Source of the DNA: Rothia sp. HMSC078H08
GTDB taxonomy: Bacteria > Actinomycetota > Actinomycetes > Actinomycetales > Micrococcaceae
Assembly (NCBI RefSeq): GCF_001808955.1
Contig: NZ_KV795256.1
Location: 12,835-76,834 of the forward strand
Length of the DNA: 64,000 bases
Direction: 5' to 3'
The position numbers and the translations under genes are program-made. Below the pieces are notes generated by a model. The model had not been told where the DNA came from and searched no databases. It saw nothing but the letters and a program-made list of their open reading frames with translations. This document shows, one piece after another, positions 19,715-29,019 of this stretch (positions are counted from its first letter, which is position 1; the number at the start of each line of letters is the position of its first letter).

Positions 19715-20154
19715 GTATCCATCCTAGGGGAAAGCCGCCCAATGCGCCTCAGGATTGGTCACCCTTTTCTGCTGGCGCAATAGTCCACCACAACCACAGT
19801 CCATCACAACCCCCGGCGTAGCTACCCGCGAAAGTGCCCAAGTTCATAAAAGAGGTAGCGCAAAAGATAAGGGGTATTCGACAAGCTCATATTCGCCACC
19901 GGATAGGAACCGAGCGGGAGCATTCTCCCGCACGATAACGGTGCTCTTAGGAACAGTACTCTTAGGGGCAGCTGCCCTCCCCCACAACCGCCATCGCTCG
20001 CAGGCACCGCGCCGCAGAAGATAAGCGGCAACACATAAAGATTTATGACGGGCGTTCCGCACCCACACCCTTTGCCTCTTTGATGTGGCTCACATATGTT
20101 TAGAGCACGCACACGCAGACAGAACGGGACCACAAGAGCGCACGGAAGGACTCC
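19715..20154. other. Divergent intergenic region between uvrB and the ABC importer operon
   Basis: 440 bases should hold the promoters of both directions. I see a short direct repeat GTGCTCTTAGGA/GTACTCTTAGGG near 19941-19969, which could be a weak regulator site. There is no canonical DtxR/IdeR box and no RNA gene that I can support. Confidence 0.4.
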
Positions 20155-21297
20155 ATGAGCACGACCACGGAGACAGCTTCAAAGGCAACTCCGCAAGAAT
20201 CCACAGAAGCGAACCCGGAGGCGAACCCCACCGGCACACCGGCTGCCACCTTAGTTGCCAAAACCGAGCATCGCCGTACCCTCTTGGCGTCCTCGTACCC
20301 GCTGATTCTGCTCATCGCCCTCACCATTCTGCTGGGCGTCACCTACCTCTCACTCATCACCGGCAGGTACCCGGTCGAACTGGACGAGCTCTTCCGCATC
20401 CTCGGCAAGAACTGGTTCGGCATGGATTTGAAGGTCTACAAGCCCGCCGAAAACATGCTGCTGACCGTGCGCATTCCGCGCCTGCTCGCCGCCGGGCTCA
20501 TCGGTGCCGCCCTCGCCATTGCGGGCGCCACCTTCCAGGCAGTTTTCCGTAACCCGTTGGTTTCCCCCTACCTGCTGGGTGTTTCGCAGGGCGCGTCGGT
20601 GGGTGCCGCCTCCGCCATTCTGCTGGGTGTGGGCACGAGCCTCGCGATTCAGGGTTCCGCCCTCGCCGGTGGTCTCGCCGCCGTGCTGCTGACCGTGAGT
20701 ATTCCTCACCTGTTGAAGAATCAGTCCACGCTCATGCTGGTGCTCTCGGGCGTGATTGTGGGTGGCTTCGGCACCGCCGCACTCGGTGCGTTGAAGTTCA
20801 TTGCGAACCCCGAAACTCAGCTGGCGCAGATCGTGTTCTGGCAGATGGGCTCCCTGCAGGACGTACGCGCAGAAGCACTCACCCAGTTTGCGCTGGTGGC
20901 GGCGCCCTGCATCCTGCTGCTCTTGGCGATGCGTTGGCGCATCAATATCCTCTCGCTCGGTGACGATGAGGCGCGCACCCTCGGCATTAACCTGACCCGC
21001 ACCCGCGGTATCACCATTCTGCTGGCAACCCTGGTCACCGCGACCAGCGTGTGTATTGGCGGCCCGATTTCTTGGGTTGGCCTGGTCATTCCGCACCTGT
21101 GCCGTCTGCTGGTCGGTAGCGACACGACCAAGCTCATGCCGCTATCCATTCTGATGGGTGCTTCGTTCATGATGTTCGTCGATACCCTGGCGCGTAGCCT
21201 CACCAGCGCGGAGGTTCCTCTGAGCGTACTGACCGGCTTCATTGGCACGCCCCTGTACGTGGCGCTGCTATTGCTTGGAAAGGTTCGGGTGAAGTAA
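20155..21297 (+). CDS. FecCD-family ABC permease (iron-siderophore, haem or cobalamin type)
   Basis: This 380-residue membrane permease has about ten spans after a 45-residue hydrophilic start. Family signs are IPRLLAAGLIGAALAIAGATFQ, NPLVSPYLLGVSQGASVGA, and LGVNL-like LGINLTRTRG followed by GPISWVGLVIPHLCRLLVG. FecCD permeases form a dimer; only one permease gene is present, so a homodimer is expected. It overlaps the ATPase gene by one base (TAATG), giving a permease-ATPase-lipoprotein operon. The substrate cannot be told from sequence alone; iron chelates are the commonest. Confidence 0.93.
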   Translation: MSTTTETASKATPQESTEANPEANPTGTPAATLVAKTEHRRTLLASSYPLILLIALTILLGVTYLSLITGRYPVELDELFRILGKNWFGMDLKVYKPAENMLLTVRIPRLLAAGLIGAALAIAGATFQAVFRNPLVSPYLLGVSQGASVGAASAILLGVGTSLAIQGSALAGGLAAVLLTVSIPHLLKNQSTLMLVLSGVIVGGFGTAALGALKFIANPETQLAQIVFWQMGSLQDVRAEALTQFALVAAPCILLLLAMRWRINILSLGDDEARTLGINLTRTRGITILLATLVTATSVCIGGPISWVGLVIPHLCRLLVGSDTTKLMPLSILMGASFMMFVDTLARSLTSAEVPLSVLTGFIGTPLYVALLLLGKVRVK

Positions 21298-22268
21298 TGT
21301 CGCCTTCCATTCCCAATGCTCAGCAGCGCACGGATGAGAGCGCAGAGGTTCTGCTGCACCTGGACGATGCGGGCTTCCGTTACGGCCACCGGGGCGGGCG
21401 CATCAATCGCCGCCGAACGGATCACCGCGCTGGTCTGCACCGTTCCGGGCACCGCTTCAGCCGCTGGATTTTCCGCAACGTGAACCTGCAGGTGCGACGC
21501 GGTGAGGTCCTCGCCATTCTGGGTCGCAACGGTGTGGGTAAGTCCACCCTGTTGAACTGCCTGATTGGTTTAAATTCGCTCACCGAGGGCAGCATTCACC
21601 TGGGCGGTGAGCCGCTGGATTCTTTGACCGCGACTGAGCGTGCCCGCCGCATCGCCTACCTTCCGCAGATGGAGGGTCGCGGCATCTCCTACACCGTGAC
21701 CGAGTACCTGCTGATGGGTCGCGCACCCTATATTGGGTTGTTCTCTTCACCCTCGCGCCGTGACCGTGAGCAGGTGCATACCGTGATGGAGGAGCTGGGG
21801 CTGCTCGACCTGGCGCACTCCCCGCTGGATGAGCTGTCCGGCGGTCAGCGTCAGCAGGTAGGTATTGCCCGAACCCTGGTGCAAGACGCCCCGCTCATCG
21901 TTCTGGACGAGCCGACGAGTGCACTGGACGTGGCGAATCAGGCGAAGGTGTTGCGCAAGATTCGGCAGCTGCGCGATGCCGGGTACGGGGTTATTTTTAC
22001 GACCCACAATCCGGATCACGCGCTCCTGTTGGATGCGACCGTCGCCCTGCTTGGCGTACACGATATGCCCGATACCATGCCAAACGCAACGCCGCAGGTA
22101 TCTGCACATGCGCCGGCTCAGCTGCTCACGGGCCGCGCCTCCAAGGTGCTCACCAGCGAGGTTCTCTCACGCACCTTCGCTACAGATTTGTCGGTGGTGT
22201 ATTCACCACAGCTGGGTCGTTCCAGCGTGCACATGACGAGCCTCGATATGAGGCTCCACAGCTTTTAG
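21297..22268 (+). CDS. ABC importer ATPase (FecE/BtuD-like)
   Basis: The 323-residue ATPase of the importer has Walker A GRNGVGKST, signature LSGGQRQQVGIAR, Walker B LIVLDEPTSALD and H-loop FTTHNPDH. The ATG overlaps the permease stop. Odd feature: before the Walker A strand there is an Arg/His-rich insertion (about residues 25-50, HRGGRINRRRTDHRAGLHRS) that normal FecE proteins lack. The C-terminal tail of about 90 residues ends in a strand-rich region. Confidence 0.93.
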   Translation: MSPSIPNAQQRTDESAEVLLHLDDAGFRYGHRGGRINRRRTDHRAGLHRSGHRFSRWIFRNVNLQVRRGEVLAILGRNGVGKSTLLNCLIGLNSLTEGSIHLGGEPLDSLTATERARRIAYLPQMEGRGISYTVTEYLLMGRAPYIGLFSSPSRRDREQVHTVMEELGLLDLAHSPLDELSGGQRQQVGIARTLVQDAPLIVLDEPTSALDVANQAKVLRKIRQLRDAGYGVIFTTHNPDHALLLDATVALLGVHDMPDTMPNATPQVSAHAPAQLLTGRASKVLTSEVLSRTFATDLSVVYSPQLGRSSVHMTSLDMRLHSF

Positions 22269-22408
22269 TTTTCCGGTGGCGGTTTGAACCAGATACAGAA
22301 GATGCGGTAGAGGTGCCGCATCCGCTGTGGTGGCGCGCCCCTAGAGCGCCGCTTCCCCGAACCGCCTCCGGGTTATTCACCCACCCTGTCGACACAGAAA
22401 GACACATC

Positions 22409-23554
22409 ATGAAGATTACGAAGTTCCACACCGGCATTGCCCTGACCACTTCCCTCCTGTTGGCTGCGCTGACCGGTTGCGGCGCAGCGAACACCGCCTC
22501 CTCCTCGGGTTCCGCATCGAGCTCAACCTCAGTCTCGACTTCGAGCAATTCCGCAAAGAAGCACACCAGCTTCTTCGTGAAGGATAACGGTGACGGCACC
22601 AAGGTCATTAAGGACATTGACGGCAAGGAGGTCACTGTCCCGACCAACCCCGAGCGCATCGCTGACCTGTGGCACGCAAACAACCAGGTGGTTCTGTTGC
22701 TCGGCGGCACTGAGAAGCTGGTGTCCACCACGACTGCCGTGAAGTCTCTGGCGTGGTTTAAGCAGGTGTACCCCGGTATTGAGAAGGTTGACGCGCCGGT
22801 GAAGGGCACCGACGTGAACATGGAGCAGCTGCTTGCCGATAAGCCGGAGGTGCTACTCGCCTCCTCGAAGGATCAGATTTCGAAGGCTACTGAGGCAGGC
22901 ATCCCGGCGGTGCACGTGGAATTCCAGAACTTCGCTGATTTGAAGCGCACCGTTGAGCTGACCGCCGAGGTCATCGGTACCGATGAGGCGATTGAGCGTG
23001 CCGAGAAGTACCTGGCATATCTGGAGAAGAACGAGAACCTCATCAAGGAGCGCCTGCAGGGCGTCACCGAGTCCCCGAAGGTGCTACACATTGCGGGCGG
23101 TTCTGACCTGACGAAGGTGGACGGCTCGAACTCCCTAATTGGTGAATGGATGAAGCTTTCGGGTGCGAAGAACTCCCTGGACGGCGTGGAGAACCTGAAG
23201 AACATTTCTCTGGAGCAGATCATTGCCTCGCAGCCGGAGTACATCATCATTGGCGGCGCGGATGCCCAGAAGGGCGTGGACGCGATTAAGGCTGACGCCG
23301 CGTGGGCTGACGTTCCGGCGGTGAAGAACGGCAAGATTATTAAGAACCCGGTCGGCACCTTCAACTGGGACCGCTACTCCGCCGAGGAGGCTCTGCAGAT
23401 TCTGTGGGCGGCGAAGCTGTTCCACCCCGAGAAGTTCTCCGACATTGACCTGGTGAAGGAGACCCGCGAGTTCTACTCGACCTTCTACGGCTACCAGCTG
23501 ACCGAGGATGAAGCGCAGCGCATCATCAATGGTCAGGGCCCCGCAGCTAACTAA
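22409..23554 (+). CDS. ABC importer substrate-binding lipoprotein (TroA/FecB-like fold)
   Basis: 381 residues from ATG 22409, preceded by AGAAAGA; the longer frame from 22313 has no ribosome site and no signal peptide. The signal peptide LLLAALTGCGAA carries a lipobox with cysteine at about residue 22, then a Ser/Thr-rich linker. The binding domain has the type III two-lobe layout: DGKEVTVPTNPERIAD at the start, VNMEQLLADKPEVLLASS, and QIIASQPEYIIIGG. Position after the permease and ATPase makes it the extracellular receptor of this importer. The ligand is unknown. Confidence 0.92.
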   Translation: MKITKFHTGIALTTSLLLAALTGCGAANTASSSGSASSSTSVSTSSNSAKKHTSFFVKDNGDGTKVIKDIDGKEVTVPTNPERIADLWHANNQVVLLLGGTEKLVSTTTAVKSLAWFKQVYPGIEKVDAPVKGTDVNMEQLLADKPEVLLASSKDQISKATEAGIPAVHVEFQNFADLKRTVELTAEVIGTDEAIERAEKYLAYLEKNENLIKERLQGVTESPKVLHIAGGSDLTKVDGSNSLIGEWMKLSGAKNSLDGVENLKNISLEQIIASQPEYIIIGGADAQKGVDAIKADAAWADVPAVKNGKIIKNPVGTFNWDRYSAEEALQILWAAKLFHPEKFSDIDLVKETREFYSTFYGYQLTEDEAQRIINGQGPAAN

Positions 23555-23629
23555 TCCGAAACTAGCTAATCCGGCGACTAACTCGCCTGGCGGTAGCTCA
23601 CTTGGCGACCGGCTAGTTCGTTGAACACG

Positions 23630-23677
23630 TACCGCCCGGGACCGTGCTCACAGCATGGTTCCGGGCGGTATTTTATT
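23630..23677 (+). terminator. Terminator of the ABC importer operon
   Basis: The arms are 23630-23644 and 23657-23670 (14 bp with one G-T pair), followed by TTTTATT. It is 75 bases after the stop. Confidence 0.88.
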
Positions 23678-23736
23678 GGTTTGTAGCCGTGGGGCGCCGC
23701 AGTGCTAGTTGACGGCAACGCTAGTTGACCGCAGTG

Positions 23737-25053
23737 TTAGCGCACCTCCACAGTCGCTCCGGCGAGGCTCATCAACGCCCGGTTCGTCAGCGGAAGGTAC
23801 CCGTTCAGGGCGCTCAAAATCAGTTGCATGGTGCGCTCTTCATCCTCCACGCTCAGCCCGCGCGGAATACCCACACCCGGCACGCAGATGCGCTGCTTAT
23901 ACAGGTCAATCACCGCGCACACGGTGCGGTTCGGCACGCCCAACACCGGCAGCATGCCGCGGTGATTGACGGTGCGCAGGCCCTTACCGACCACGGCAGC
24001 GGTACGGATATCCGGGCGGGCACTCCTCTCGAACCGGGAGGCACCCGCACTGTTCGCAAAAGCGGCAGGGTCGGGAATACTATTCGGCACCGCGCTCTTC
24101 TCGTTCAGCACAGACAGCAGCGGCTCCCCCACCGCGGCGGTGACCGCCACGTAGCGTACCTGCCGGTCCATGGCGTTGAGGAAGTCCAGTTCCGCGTACT
24201 CCTCCACGCGGTAGTTCTCGACCAGACCGGCTTCGCCCGACCCGGTTTCTTCCACGGTGCGGGTGATGACTTCTTCATCGTAGAAGCTTGCCACGCACAC
24301 CTGCGGGGCGCCTCGCTCAATGCGGGCGCGGCACTGATAGTCGTCATCGAGCAGCCAGAGGGACAGCTCATAGCCGTCGGGTACATCGCGCACACCGGTC
24401 GCGAGCAACACTTCGCTGCCGTCCAGGGAGAACGGCTCCCAGCCTGCCGGTTCAAAAGCATTGAGGGCACCGTCCAGGGCGGGGTTGCAGGACCCGAGGC
24501 TCGGCGCCTGCTCAGCCGGAGTGAATGCCTCGGTGGCGGGCATGGCGATGGTGAGCCCGCGCATCCTGCCGGCGAGGCAGAGTTCAATCGCCATGAGCAG
24601 GTGGCCCGCACCTTCACGGCTCAGTGCTGGGCTCTGAACCATGTGCGCCACACCGGAGTTGTCCAGGCTGAGGTGTTCGCCAACTCCGCGGGCGGCGTTA
24701 GAGTAGCGGTTGTGCAGGCGCACCAGCTCGTCAATGGGCAGGGCACGACCCACGGCGCCGAACGCCTGGGCGATAGCGTGAACATGTTCGGGGAAGACGC
24801 GGCAGAGCCTGCCAAGCTGGCGAGCAAATTCTGCCGGACGCTGCGTGAGCACGCTCAGTAGGGTGCCGAGGTTCTGCTGGCGATAGGCGTTAAGCAGCTG
24901 GGCGACGGTGGCGGGTTCAAGCTGCTCGACGGTGCCCCTCGTGGGGAGGCGCGCTCCCTGGCGGTTGAGAGTTGCGGTGCCGCCGCGGCTGCCCGCGGAC
25001 TGCTCTGATGAGTTTTTGCCTGCTTGTTCTCGGTAGGTTCCCGGCTGCGTCAC
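23737..25053 (-). CDS. Protein of unknown function, possible TerD-like region
   Basis: A 438-residue soluble protein starting at GTG with GAGG ten bases upstream. The first 40 residues are low-complexity. About 45-115 is helical (VAQLLNAYRQQNLGTLLSVL, RPAEFARQLGRL), similar in feel to helical segments of large actinobacterial stress proteins that carry TerD-like beta domains. About 215-330 alternates strands (YELSLWLLDDDYQ, VENYRVEEYAELDF, RQVRYVAVTA), which would suit such a beta-sandwich. This is a weak inference. It is a lone gene with a possible -35 TTGACT near 25120. No membrane span or signal is present. Confidence 0.75.
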   Translation of the reverse strand: MTQPGTYREQAGKNSSEQSAGSRGGTATLNRQGARLPTRGTVEQLEPATVAQLLNAYRQQNLGTLLSVLTQRPAEFARQLGRLCRVFPEHVHAIAQAFGAVGRALPIDELVRLHNRYSNAARGVGEHLSLDNSGVAHMVQSPALSREGAGHLLMAIELCLAGRMRGLTIAMPATEAFTPAEQAPSLGSCNPALDGALNAFEPAGWEPFSLDGSEVLLATGVRDVPDGYELSLWLLDDDYQCRARIERGAPQVCVASFYDEEVITRTVEETGSGEAGLVENYRVEEYAELDFLNAMDRQVRYVAVTAAVGEPLLSVLNEKSAVPNSIPDPAAFANSAGASRFERSARPDIRTAAVVGKGLRTVNHRGMLPVLGVPNRTVCAVIDLYKQRICVPGVGIPRGLSVEDEERTMQLILSALNGYLPLTNRALMSLAGATVEVR

Positions 25054-25262
25054 GTTTTCACGACCTCAGATATTGGATAAGCCTTTTGGCACTCCTTCTA
25101 CCCTAGCAACAAAAACAGTCAATTACTAGGGTTCAAGTAACTATTAACTAAGGTTGGACTATCTTTTAGGCTTTGAGAGCTTTACGCAGGCACTTTAGCT
25201 AGGAAACCTAGGAGGAATTCTGGGAACGGAAATCAAAGACCGGGAATCTAGAGGCCGGTAAC

Positions 25263-25949
25263 CTAGACCGGCAAATCCACCCACTGCGTGTCCCCCCAGG
25301 TCACGCTCGCCGCACCGGAACTCAAGCTCACCACCAGCTCCTCGGCACGCGCCAGCTCCTCCGGGCGGTCAAACACACCCAGGGAAATCGTGGCGCCCTC
25401 CGCACCATACTCGGTACCCAGAACGTTCAGACCGGCGGCACGAATCTCATTCTCCAGGCGGCCAGCATCCGCATGCGAACTGGGCACCTTACCCACGCGC
25501 AGACGCTCACGCGAATCGAATAGCGCGCCATCCAGGGTCTGCACCACCGAATCAGTGTAGGCACGCACCAGACCGCCCGCGCCGAGCTTAATGCCACCGA
25601 AATAGCGCACGACCACCGCAACCACATCCGACAGGTCGGTGGTGCCGTCCTCGCGGGTCTGACGCGCCAGCAGCGCCTGCATCATCGGCACACCGGCGGT
25701 ACCGGCGGGCTCACCATCATCGGAGGAACGCTGAATATCGCGGTCAGCACCAATAATGAACGCTGAACACACGTGGCGGGCATCGTGGTAGGTCTTGCGC
25801 ACCGACTCAATGTAGGCGCGCGCCTCCTCAACGGTGCTCACGCGTTTGATGTGACCAATAAATTCGCTACGCTTAATTTCGAGGAGGCTCTCATAGGGCT
25901 CATCGCCGCGCGGCACAAGGTATCGGTTGGCGCGAGTTTCTTCCTGCAT
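25263..25949 (-). CDS. YigZ/IMPACT family protein (UPF0029)
   Basis: This 228-residue protein matches the YigZ family. It has the N-terminal IMPACT domain (about 15-140) with KRSEFIGHI, HVCSAFIIG, SSDDGEPAGTAG and the hallmark VVRYFGGIKLGAGGLVRAY. A C-terminal ferredoxin-like domain follows (about 145-220). The family is linked to translation or proteolysis control, but its biochemical role is not settled. It is transcribed away from coaE; the two starts are about 60 bases apart. Confidence 0.93.
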   Translation of the reverse strand: MQEETRANRYLVPRGDEPYESLLEIKRSEFIGHIKRVSTVEEARAYIESVRKTYHDARHVCSAFIIGADRDIQRSSDDGEPAGTAGVPMMQALLARQTREDGTTDLSDVVAVVVRYFGGIKLGAGGLVRAYTDSVVQTLDGALFDSRERLRVGKVPSSHADAGRLENEIRAAGLNVLGTEYGAEGATISLGVFDRPEELARAEELVVSLSSGAASVTWGDTQWVDLPV

Positions 25950-26007
25950 GTGTCCTCCTCTAATCAGTACCTATCTATTGTGGCACAGCCCGTCAGGAGC
26001 ACCGTCC

Positions 26008-26643
26008 ATGTCCCAGCCTTCTTCCCCCGCTTCTACCACGCTGCGCCGTTACGCCCTCACCGGCGGTATCGGCAGTGGCAAGAGCACCATCGCCGCCCTC
26101 TTCGTGGAGCAGGGCGCATTCCTGGTGGATGCGGACGCCATCTCCCGATCCCTCATGGAGCCCGGCGAGGCGGTGCTCGCCCGCACGGTCGCGGAGTTCG
26201 GCGAGCATCTGCTCGATGAGGACGGCCGCCTCAACCGCCCCGCCCTGGCGCGTATCGTGTTCAATGATGAGCAGGCGCGCCTGCGTCTGAACGCGATTGT
26301 GCATCCCGCTATTCGTGAGCGTGCCGCGCAACTGGTGGAGCAGGCGCAGTCCGAACCCGGGTTCAGCGGCGTGGTGCTGGAGGATATTCCCCTGCTCGTG
26401 GAGACCGGCGACCCGTCCGCTTTTGAGGGCGTGGTCGTGGTGCGCACTCCCCTGGCAACTCGCCTGCAGCGCCTCGTATCGTCGCGCGGCATGAGTGAGG
26501 AGGATGCGCGCGCCCGCATCGCCGCGCAGGCAACCGACGAGCAGCGTGAGGCGGTCGCAACCTGGATTATTGATAACGGCGGCTCGCTGGAGGAAACCGC
26601 CGAGCAGGTGCGCGCCGTCTGGGCGCAGATGACCGCCGCCTAA
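26008..26643 (+). CDS. coaE: Dephospho-CoA kinase
   Basis: The last step of CoA synthesis, 211 residues from ATG 26008 with AGGAG eight bases upstream; the same frame is open from 25927 but without a ribosome site. Walker A is TGGIGSGKST, VDADAISRSLMEPG is the substrate-binding DAD region, and the lid has HPAIRERA. The RLVSSRGMSEEDARARIAAQ segment near 155-175 is the usual C-terminal signature. In many actinobacteria coaE lies next to rpsA, as here (converging). Confidence 0.96.
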   Translation: MSQPSSPASTTLRRYALTGGIGSGKSTIAALFVEQGAFLVDADAISRSLMEPGEAVLARTVAEFGEHLLDEDGRLNRPALARIVFNDEQARLRLNAIVHPAIRERAAQLVEQAQSEPGFSGVVLEDIPLLVETGDPSAFEGVVVVRTPLATRLQRLVSSRGMSEEDARARIAAQATDEQREAVATWIIDNGGSLEETAEQVRAVWAQMTAA

Positions 26644-26755
26644 GATCCTCCCCAGCAACACGGGGCACAGCAACAGCGGGCATAGCAACACCGGGCGCGT
26701 ATTCCGGATCCCAACGCCCCCAACCCTGACTCACCTAAACCCCCAATAACGCAAA

Positions 26756-26795
26756 GAACCCCCTCCCCTCCCAAACGGGAGATGAGGGGGTTCCT
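26756..26795 (-). terminator. Terminator of rpsA (and possibly coaE)
   Basis: Two-part stem: GAACCCCCTC with GAGGGGGTTC (26756-26765, 26784-26793) and inner CTCCC/GGGAG. It lies between the converging stops of coaE and rpsA. Confidence 0.75.
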
Positions 26796-26866
26796 CTGCT
26801 CTAGGCACCCCACGCGGGGTTACCTATCGGCTATTACGCCTGATGAGTGCTCATCTGAGCGGCAGA

Positions 26867-28321
26867 TTAGTTGCCGGTCAGCTTCTTGCGGAGCTCAGCC
26901 AGTGCCTCATCCGATGCGAGGGTACCTGCGGAAGCGGGCTCCTCGGAGGAGTAAGAGGTCGGTGCGGGCTCAGCTGCTGCGGGAGCTGCTGCTGCAGCCT
27001 CTGCGTCAGCCTCGAGAGCCTTAGCAACCTGAACCTTGTGAGCCTCGAAGCGAGCCTGTGCCTCTGCGTACTGTGCTTCCCAAGCCTCGCGCTGTGCGTC
27101 GAAGCCTTCCAGCCACTCGTTAGCCTCGGGGTCGAAGCCCTCGGGGTACTTGTAGTTGCCAGCCTCGTCGTACTCTGCAGCCATGCCGTACAGAGCGGGG
27201 TCAAACTCGGTAGCGTTGGGGTCAACGCCCTCGTTTGCCTGCTTGAGGGACAGGGAGATGCGGCGGCGGTCCATGTCGATGTCGATGATCTTAACGAAGA
27301 CCTCTTCACCAACGGAGACGACCTGCTCAGCCAGGTCAACGTGGCGGGTTGCCAGCTCGGAGATGTGGACGAGGCCCTCGATGCCGTCCTCAACGCGCAC
27401 GAATGCACCGAAGGGAACGAGCTTGGTGACCTTGCCGGGAACGATCTGACCCAGAGCGTGGGTGCGAGCAAATGCCTGCCACGGATCTTCCTGGGTTGCC
27501 TTGAGGGACAGGGACACGCGCTCGCGGTCCAGGTCCACCTCGAGAACCTCGACGGTAACGGGCTGGCCAACCTCGACAACCTCGGACGGGTGGTCGATGT
27601 GCTTCCAGGACAGCTCGGAAACGTGAACCAGACCGTCCACGCCACCCAGGTCCACGAATGCACCGAAGTTGACGATGGAGGAGACAACGCCCTCGCGGAC
27701 CTGACCCTTCTCCAGCTCGTTGAGGAAGGAGGAGCGAACAGCGGACTGAGTCTCTTCCAGGTATGCACGGCGGGACAGAACAACGTTGTTGCGGTTCTTG
27801 TCCAGCTCGATGATCTTAGCTTCGATCTGCTGACCGATGTAAGGTGCGAGGTCGCGGACGCGGCGCATCTCAACGAGGGATGCGGGCAGGAAGCCACGCA
27901 GACCGATGTCGAGGATAAGGCCACCCTTGACAACCTCGATAACGGTACCGGTAACGACGCCGTCGTTTTCCTTGACCTTCTCGATGTCGCCCCATGCACG
28001 CTCGTACTGTGCGCGCTTCTTGGAGAGGATCAGGCGACCTTCCTTGTCCTCCTTGGTGAGGACGAGTGCCTCAACCTCGGAGCCGAGCTCGACAACCTCA
28101 GAGGGGTCGATGTCGTGCTTGATGGACAGCTCGCGGGAGGGGATGACGCCTTCGGTCTTGTAACCGATGTCGAGCAGAACCTCATCGTGGTCGATCTTAA
28201 CGACCTGGCCGGAGACGAGATCGCCGTCGTTGAAGACCTTAATGGTCTGCTCGACAGCCTCGAGGAATGCCTGCTCGTCGCCGATGTCGTTGATTGCGAC
28301 CTGAGGGATGTTGGTGCTCAT
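26867..28321 (-). CDS. rpsA: 30S ribosomal protein S1
   Basis: This 484-residue S1 has four S1 RNA-binding domains, as in other actinobacteria: about 33-107 (DLVSGQVVKIDHDEVLLDIG), 118-187, 204-275 (VREGVVSSIVNFGAFVDLGG) and 290-363 (VPGKVTKLVPFGAFVRVEDG). An Ala/Glu-rich tail of about 120 residues follows. It helps load structured or weak-SD messages onto the ribosome. GGAG lies about nine bases before the ATG. Codon use is strongly biased (high-expression gene). The antisense strand of this biased gene is open for 581 codons, which is an artefact. Confidence 0.97.
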   Translation of the reverse strand: MSTNIPQVAINDIGDEQAFLEAVEQTIKVFNDGDLVSGQVVKIDHDEVLLDIGYKTEGVIPSRELSIKHDIDPSEVVELGSEVEALVLTKEDKEGRLILSKKRAQYERAWGDIEKVKENDGVVTGTVIEVVKGGLILDIGLRGFLPASLVEMRRVRDLAPYIGQQIEAKIIELDKNRNNVVLSRRAYLEETQSAVRSSFLNELEKGQVREGVVSSIVNFGAFVDLGGVDGLVHVSELSWKHIDHPSEVVEVGQPVTVEVLEVDLDRERVSLSLKATQEDPWQAFARTHALGQIVPGKVTKLVPFGAFVRVEDGIEGLVHISELATRHVDLAEQVVSVGEEVFVKIIDIDMDRRRISLSLKQANEGVDPNATEFDPALYGMAAEYDEAGNYKYPEGFDPEANEWLEGFDAQREAWEAQYAEAQARFEAHKVQVAKALEADAEAAAAAPAAAEPAPTSYSSEEPASAGTLASDEALAELRKKLTGN

Positions 28322-28621
28322 GTAGTGAGGGCTCCAATTGGATTTCTAATAGGTCGACGCTACCGGTTCACCGCTCAACACCCCCGGGTGGAGGCGCCGA
28401 CCGGCTCACTTTTTCACCCCGGCGCGCACGGCATAGGGCCGATAACGCCTTTGAACGGGGTGAGGAAACGTCGAGCTGACGGATACTTACAATGTGTACC
28501 ACCCACCGGAAGCAGATGCTCTCAGCAGGGTGCACGAGCAGTCCGTGCCCGTTTTCTCCCCGTTTTCTTAAGGAGAAAAAGAGCATAGAAAACCCGTACG
28601 TTGGTACACGCGATTAATAGT
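28322..28621. other. rpsA upstream region
   Basis: This is the 300-base 5' region of rpsA, with no protein gene. It should hold the rpsA promoter and leader; TACACATTGTAAGTATCC on the minus strand near 28490 is a weak promoter candidate. Confidence 0.4.
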
Positions 28622-28680
28622 GTACGGGAATCCCGGGCGTGTCGTCAATGGTTACGCGCCCGGGATTCCCGTACTTATTT
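28622..28680. terminator. Long terminator hairpin between polA and rpsA
   Basis: A 20-bp stem with one G-T pair (arms 28622-28641 and 28655-28674), followed by TTATTT on the plus strand. It probably insulates rpsA from polA transcription. Confidence 0.7.
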
Positions 28681-28717
28681 GCGGTTTTAGTAACGCTGGG
28701 ATGCGAGGGGCTGTGCT

Positions 28718-28982
28718 CGTCCTCGTTCCTACAGGGGCACCCGCCCTCGCTTCGCTTCGGGCACCCTGATGTCACTACGGACGACACCGCCCCTCCTCAT
28801 GCTCGCACCAGGCTGGAACGAGGGGTAGCTATACCCTCCGGAAGCGACATCAGGGTACCCTCTCGGGTGCTCTCCGCAGCGAAGCAAGGAAGAGCGGAGC
28901 ACCCGAGAGGGTGGGTTCCCCTGCAGGAGCGAAGGAAGGGTATAGCGTACCCACCCACCCCCTACCTGTAGGAACGAGGACG
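28718..28982. repeat. 265-bp element with nested inverted repeats
   Basis: The two ends are an exact 18-bp inverted repeat (CGTCCTCGTTCCTACAGG at 28718-28735 and its complement at 28965-28982). Inside are a second pair (CACCCTGATGTC / GACATCAGGGT) and a third (ACCCTCTCGGGTGCTC / GAGCACCCGAGAGGGT near 28856-28913). There is no convincing gene. It looks like a palindromic MITE or REP-cluster element. Confidence 0.65.
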
Positions 28983-29019
28983 ATACCCGCCTTTCCAAGC
29001 GGAAGCCGAGGAAACGAAC

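Noticed and set aside
19941..19969. Possible iron-regulator (DtxR-type) box upstream of the ABC importer
   Set aside because: Only a direct repeat of CTCTTAGG; lacks the inverted symmetry of such boxes.
26843..28588. A 581-codon plus-strand frame opposite rpsA
   Set aside because: It is the antisense shadow of a strongly codon-biased gene; the product is Leu/Val/Asp-rich without domains, and rpsA is certain.
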